Position numbers and translations under genes: made by a program. Source: Trichopria drosophilae (taxonomy: Eukaryota > Arthropoda > Insecta > Hymenoptera > Diapriidae). Taken from it: a stretch of DNA of 64,000 nt. How positions within the stretch are numbered: the first letter of the stretch is position 1; the number at the start of each line of letters is the position of its first letter. The notes beneath the pieces were generated by a model. It searched no databases. It was given only the letters and a program-made list of their open reading frames with translations, and was not told where the DNA came from. Of the stretch, positions 60,941-64,000 are shown one piece after another. The stretch spans positions 24,587,001 to 24,651,000 of the forward strand of contig CM059587.1 of NCBI GenBank assembly GCA_030407085.1. Reading direction: 5' to 3'.

Positions 60941-63900
60941 GTGAGATATTTTTATTATTTCTTTTTCTGTGTCTTATGATCTCAAATTCAATATGAAGAG
61001 ATGATCGAATCAATTATCTAAAGTATTCAGCATTAAGCACCAAAAGAGGTTTGAAAATATTTTATTTGTTGTAACCCAAGCCGCCAAATAGGGTGTAATC
61101 ACCTTCCCTTGAGCTGGATTTAAGTCGATATATTTTCTCGATCAAGTATTATTCCCTAGAAAAAGAAGTAGTATGACTGTCCGAATTCGTTCTTGCTATA
61201 GTGTTTGTTTATTTGCGAATTTGCATTAAATTAAAGTTAATATTTTAGACACGAATAACGAATAACATGCACAAACAAACGTAATTATTGTTACTTGTAA
61301 GTAATTTCCTCCTAAATATTAGGGACATTTCGGCTTGTCCCGGTAAGCTTTTGGGATTGTACCCTGTATGCATGAAGTCTTTGCGGTTTATATTTTATGA
61401 ATTTAATATATATTCCTAAGTTCTCTGAGGGTACAGAAATTTAAAATTAAATAAGAAAGGTTGAACAATACGATACCCTACTAAATGTTTTACGAAACCA
61501 AAAGAACTGTCGATTACTATGTTTGTTCTTTCATGTCACTTTCATTAATACTTTATTTTGGCCCTCTCTACATTTCCTGATGATTTAATTTGCATTATTC
61601 GTTTATTATTATTACATGTGTATTATATTCGTTATGTCTGATGATTTGATGAAGGCTTTGTAATTGTAATTACTTGTATCTCAACACATAATGCAATTGT
61701 ATTAATAGTAATAGTCATCAAGACTTATATTTAACAATTATGCAATAAAAGTATTACAAACTTATTTACAAAGTAACTTTAGGCACAGAAAGATAACTGT
61801 GCACGTATAAAACCATGCGATGCTCTCGACTCTTAAAATGTGAATAGCGATTAATTCTCCCATCATGAGCCACGAAGCCTCAATTTAAGAAACTCCGAGT
61901 ATCATAATGACAACGTATTATAGAATGAGGCAGTTGACTTGCTAGTTCCGAAACCATACATTTTAGACTAGGACTCTTCCGGTCTTTTTTATCGAAAATT
62001 TCCTGCTGTACAAAAAAGTTCAGTACAAATTTCCTCTATCTTGCACCAGCTGCGAACGATTAAATAAAAGAAACAAGATTTCAAAGCAGACGCGTCGACC
62101 GCCGAAATTTCATGGTTTTCTTTTAATTACGTTCGCGTTGTATATAATTATTATGTGTATAATTATTTCATTTACTTTATCATATTTTGATTGATGCGGA
62201 TCAAGAATATTGCAGTAATACCGCAATATAGAAACATGAGCTGAATTAAAGATGTTAAATAATTATATATCTACTATGTAATAGATTTTTCTGCAGCTTC
62301 TGTTTCTAGAGTTAAAAATATGACATTTGTACTAGACACGATAAAACAGAATTAAATTGATTTTTAATTAGAAAATGTTTGAGAAAGTGTTTTGATAATG
62401 GCTGACATGAAATTCCGACGCGGTTAGCAATGGCTAGATAAAACACTCGACCCACGGGTTAAAATAAAAAACTCCTTAAAAAGAATGAATTTTAAAACTC
62501 GACCTACGGGTCATCGTTAATGAAAGGCTAAATTTCTTATGGTTTGTCGTGAAATTTCCATTTTCGTTGAAATTGAAAACTTTGAAGGGACGTTTTTAAA
62601 TGACAAGGCACGCGGACCAGGTTGGTCTGGTAAATTTTACTATGTACATAGATTCCATTGATTAGTATACATCAATTTCCTATATTTTAAATAAATTTAA
62701 TTAGTCGTGCCAATATTACCAATATCACGTCAGCTTTTATTCTTTTTTTCACTAATCTCAACAATTATCCTTTTAAAATTTCATTTATCGGGAGAAAATG
62801 ATGTGTATGAATTTGGTATTCATGTCATGATTAGCTACCGAATTGTGGAAGTTGGAGTCAAAATTCCGTAAGGGTGACTTCATACTTATAAACGGTACTG
62901 CATATTTATGTAGTTTAAAAAAGTAATTAAACTCTGCACGATGGATTGGATGGATGCGGAATTAAATAAATGTATTGAATTCTTCATATTTTTCATCCAT
63001 TTCAACGGCACTTTTTTCGTATGTCTGAACCGATGTTTGAAATAACACGTAACAGAACCAAAAGCAAAACACTACAGCAAGAAATACGACAAACTTTATT
63101 TCTAATAGTTTACCTAAGAATGTGTTGAGGTTATGCACGGTACGGCTACTACGCATATGCTACAAGGCACGAAAAAAATCACAGCGCGCGTTGGTAAAAG
63201 CAGACCACAGAAGCCTTTGTTCCCGGAGTGAAATGCGTCAGGGAAGATCGTACTTTCGGCTATGGGAAACAGAAAAATAATATTTTGTCATACCTGCAAA
63301 ATTTTGAAGACTCTACATGCCGGTAAAGTAACTTGAAAAGCGTCGTTAGCACAGCTGTGCTTCTGCGCATGTGCAAAGGGCGATCGCGCATTTTTTCGGC
63401 CTGCCGGGGTTTTCGATTGCACATCCGCGAATTTACATACAGATGTGACAAAAATATTATATATCTCGCGGGCGGAAACGCATTGCACACACTCGGGCGA
63501 TATTGGGGACTCTCGACTGTAAAGAATCTGCTACTTGCTTTCGGCGATTAGCAGTATTTACCCCCTTGAACCCCTCATCGCCTTCGCTGCAATTACTTCG
63601 TTTCTGCCCTAGGTACGTAATATACTATTTCGTGAAAATGGCCTGGAACTTCTGTGTTTCGGGCAAGAAATTTTTGGATGAGATGAGTAACAGCGTTGTA
63701 TAGCTAAAGGTACAAAAAGCGGAACCGTTTTTCGAAATTCCCACCCTGTCACTGTAAAATTAATAATTTTATAGAAGCGCTGTTAAAATTTCCGAAAAAT
63801 CAGTTCACAAATGCTGGGAAAACCCCAGAAATAAATTTCGTGGCTAAACTGATCTACATCTTGTTGAGACCCAGTTTAGAATCCCTTTAAGCCTAAAAAC

Positions 63901-64000
63901 TTACTAATAGTAATGTATACTGTGAGATATGTTTCCAGTAAAGTCGTCTGATTTGCTGTTTATCTTACATATACTTTGAGCGTTTCTAAGTCAAATGTTT
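60941..64000. other. Following RhoGAPp190 intron, no exon found
   Basis: I looked for the next RhoGAP block and found no matching frame. CGACCCACGGGTTAAA and CGACCTACGGGTCA form a short direct repeat at about 62449 and 62500. 63180-63560 is less AT-rich but its short frames on both strands are unrecognised. Confidence 0.6.

Noticed and set aside
1..64000. tRNA, rRNA or other structured RNA genes
   Set aside because: No cloverleaf with a GGTTCRANYCC-type box or rRNA-like sequence was seen by eye on either strand; a tRNAscan run would be decisive.

Overview
The window is AT-rich nuclear DNA of an animal, almost certainly an insect. A hymenopteran is my best guess from the AT-rich introns, the CpG-containing exons and the transposon mix, but nothing here proves the order. 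Two conserved cellular genes can be identified with confidence. The rest is intron or intergenic DNA loaded with transposable elements, mostly short non-autonomous DNA elements with long inverted repeats.

Layout. 1-1.7 kb: the 3' part of a non-LTR retrotransposon (RT, RNase H, CCHC) cut by the window edge and frameshifted. 3.7-4.8 kb: Taf13 on the minus strand (TFIID subunit, histone fold), with an unrecognised 100-residue open frame convergent to it. 6.2-8.4 kb: a 2.1-kb element with ~650-bp inverted repeats and a 4-bp target duplication. 8.9-9.2 kb: a Tc1-type MITE. 10.6-13.8 kb: a complete but decayed hAT element with an 8-bp target duplication. 15.2-16.7 kb: a TTAA-flanked foldback element. 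17.6-18.2 kb: a CpG-rich block, probably promoter and 5' untranslated exon of the next gene.

24.6-60.9 kb and beyond: one large plus-strand gene, the orthologue of Drosophila RhoGAPp190 (vertebrate ARHGAP35/ARHGAP5, p190RhoGAP). I could place 16 coding exons with consistent splice phases, plus a candidate 12-nt microexon. They cover the N-terminal GTPase domain, the FF region, the two pseudoGTPase domains, the middle region with the basic segment, and the start of the RhoGAP domain including the arginine finger. The rest of the GAP domain lies past 64 kb. Its introns hold a Penelope-like fragment with a GIY-YIG endonuclease and a hammerhead-like core, a LINE split by a second 4-bp-TSD element, several TTAA foldback elements, a 161-bp tandem repeat, and repeat-rich GC islands.

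The most useful observations are the frame-preserving microexon; two elements with matching CACGGTG termini and 4-bp duplications, one of which interrupts a LINE so exactly that removing it restores the reading frame; the set of TTAA foldback elements; and a dispersed hairpin whose two copies differ by a compensatory base-pair change. I saw no operon-like or defence-type system, no CRISPR array and no tRNA or rRNA gene.
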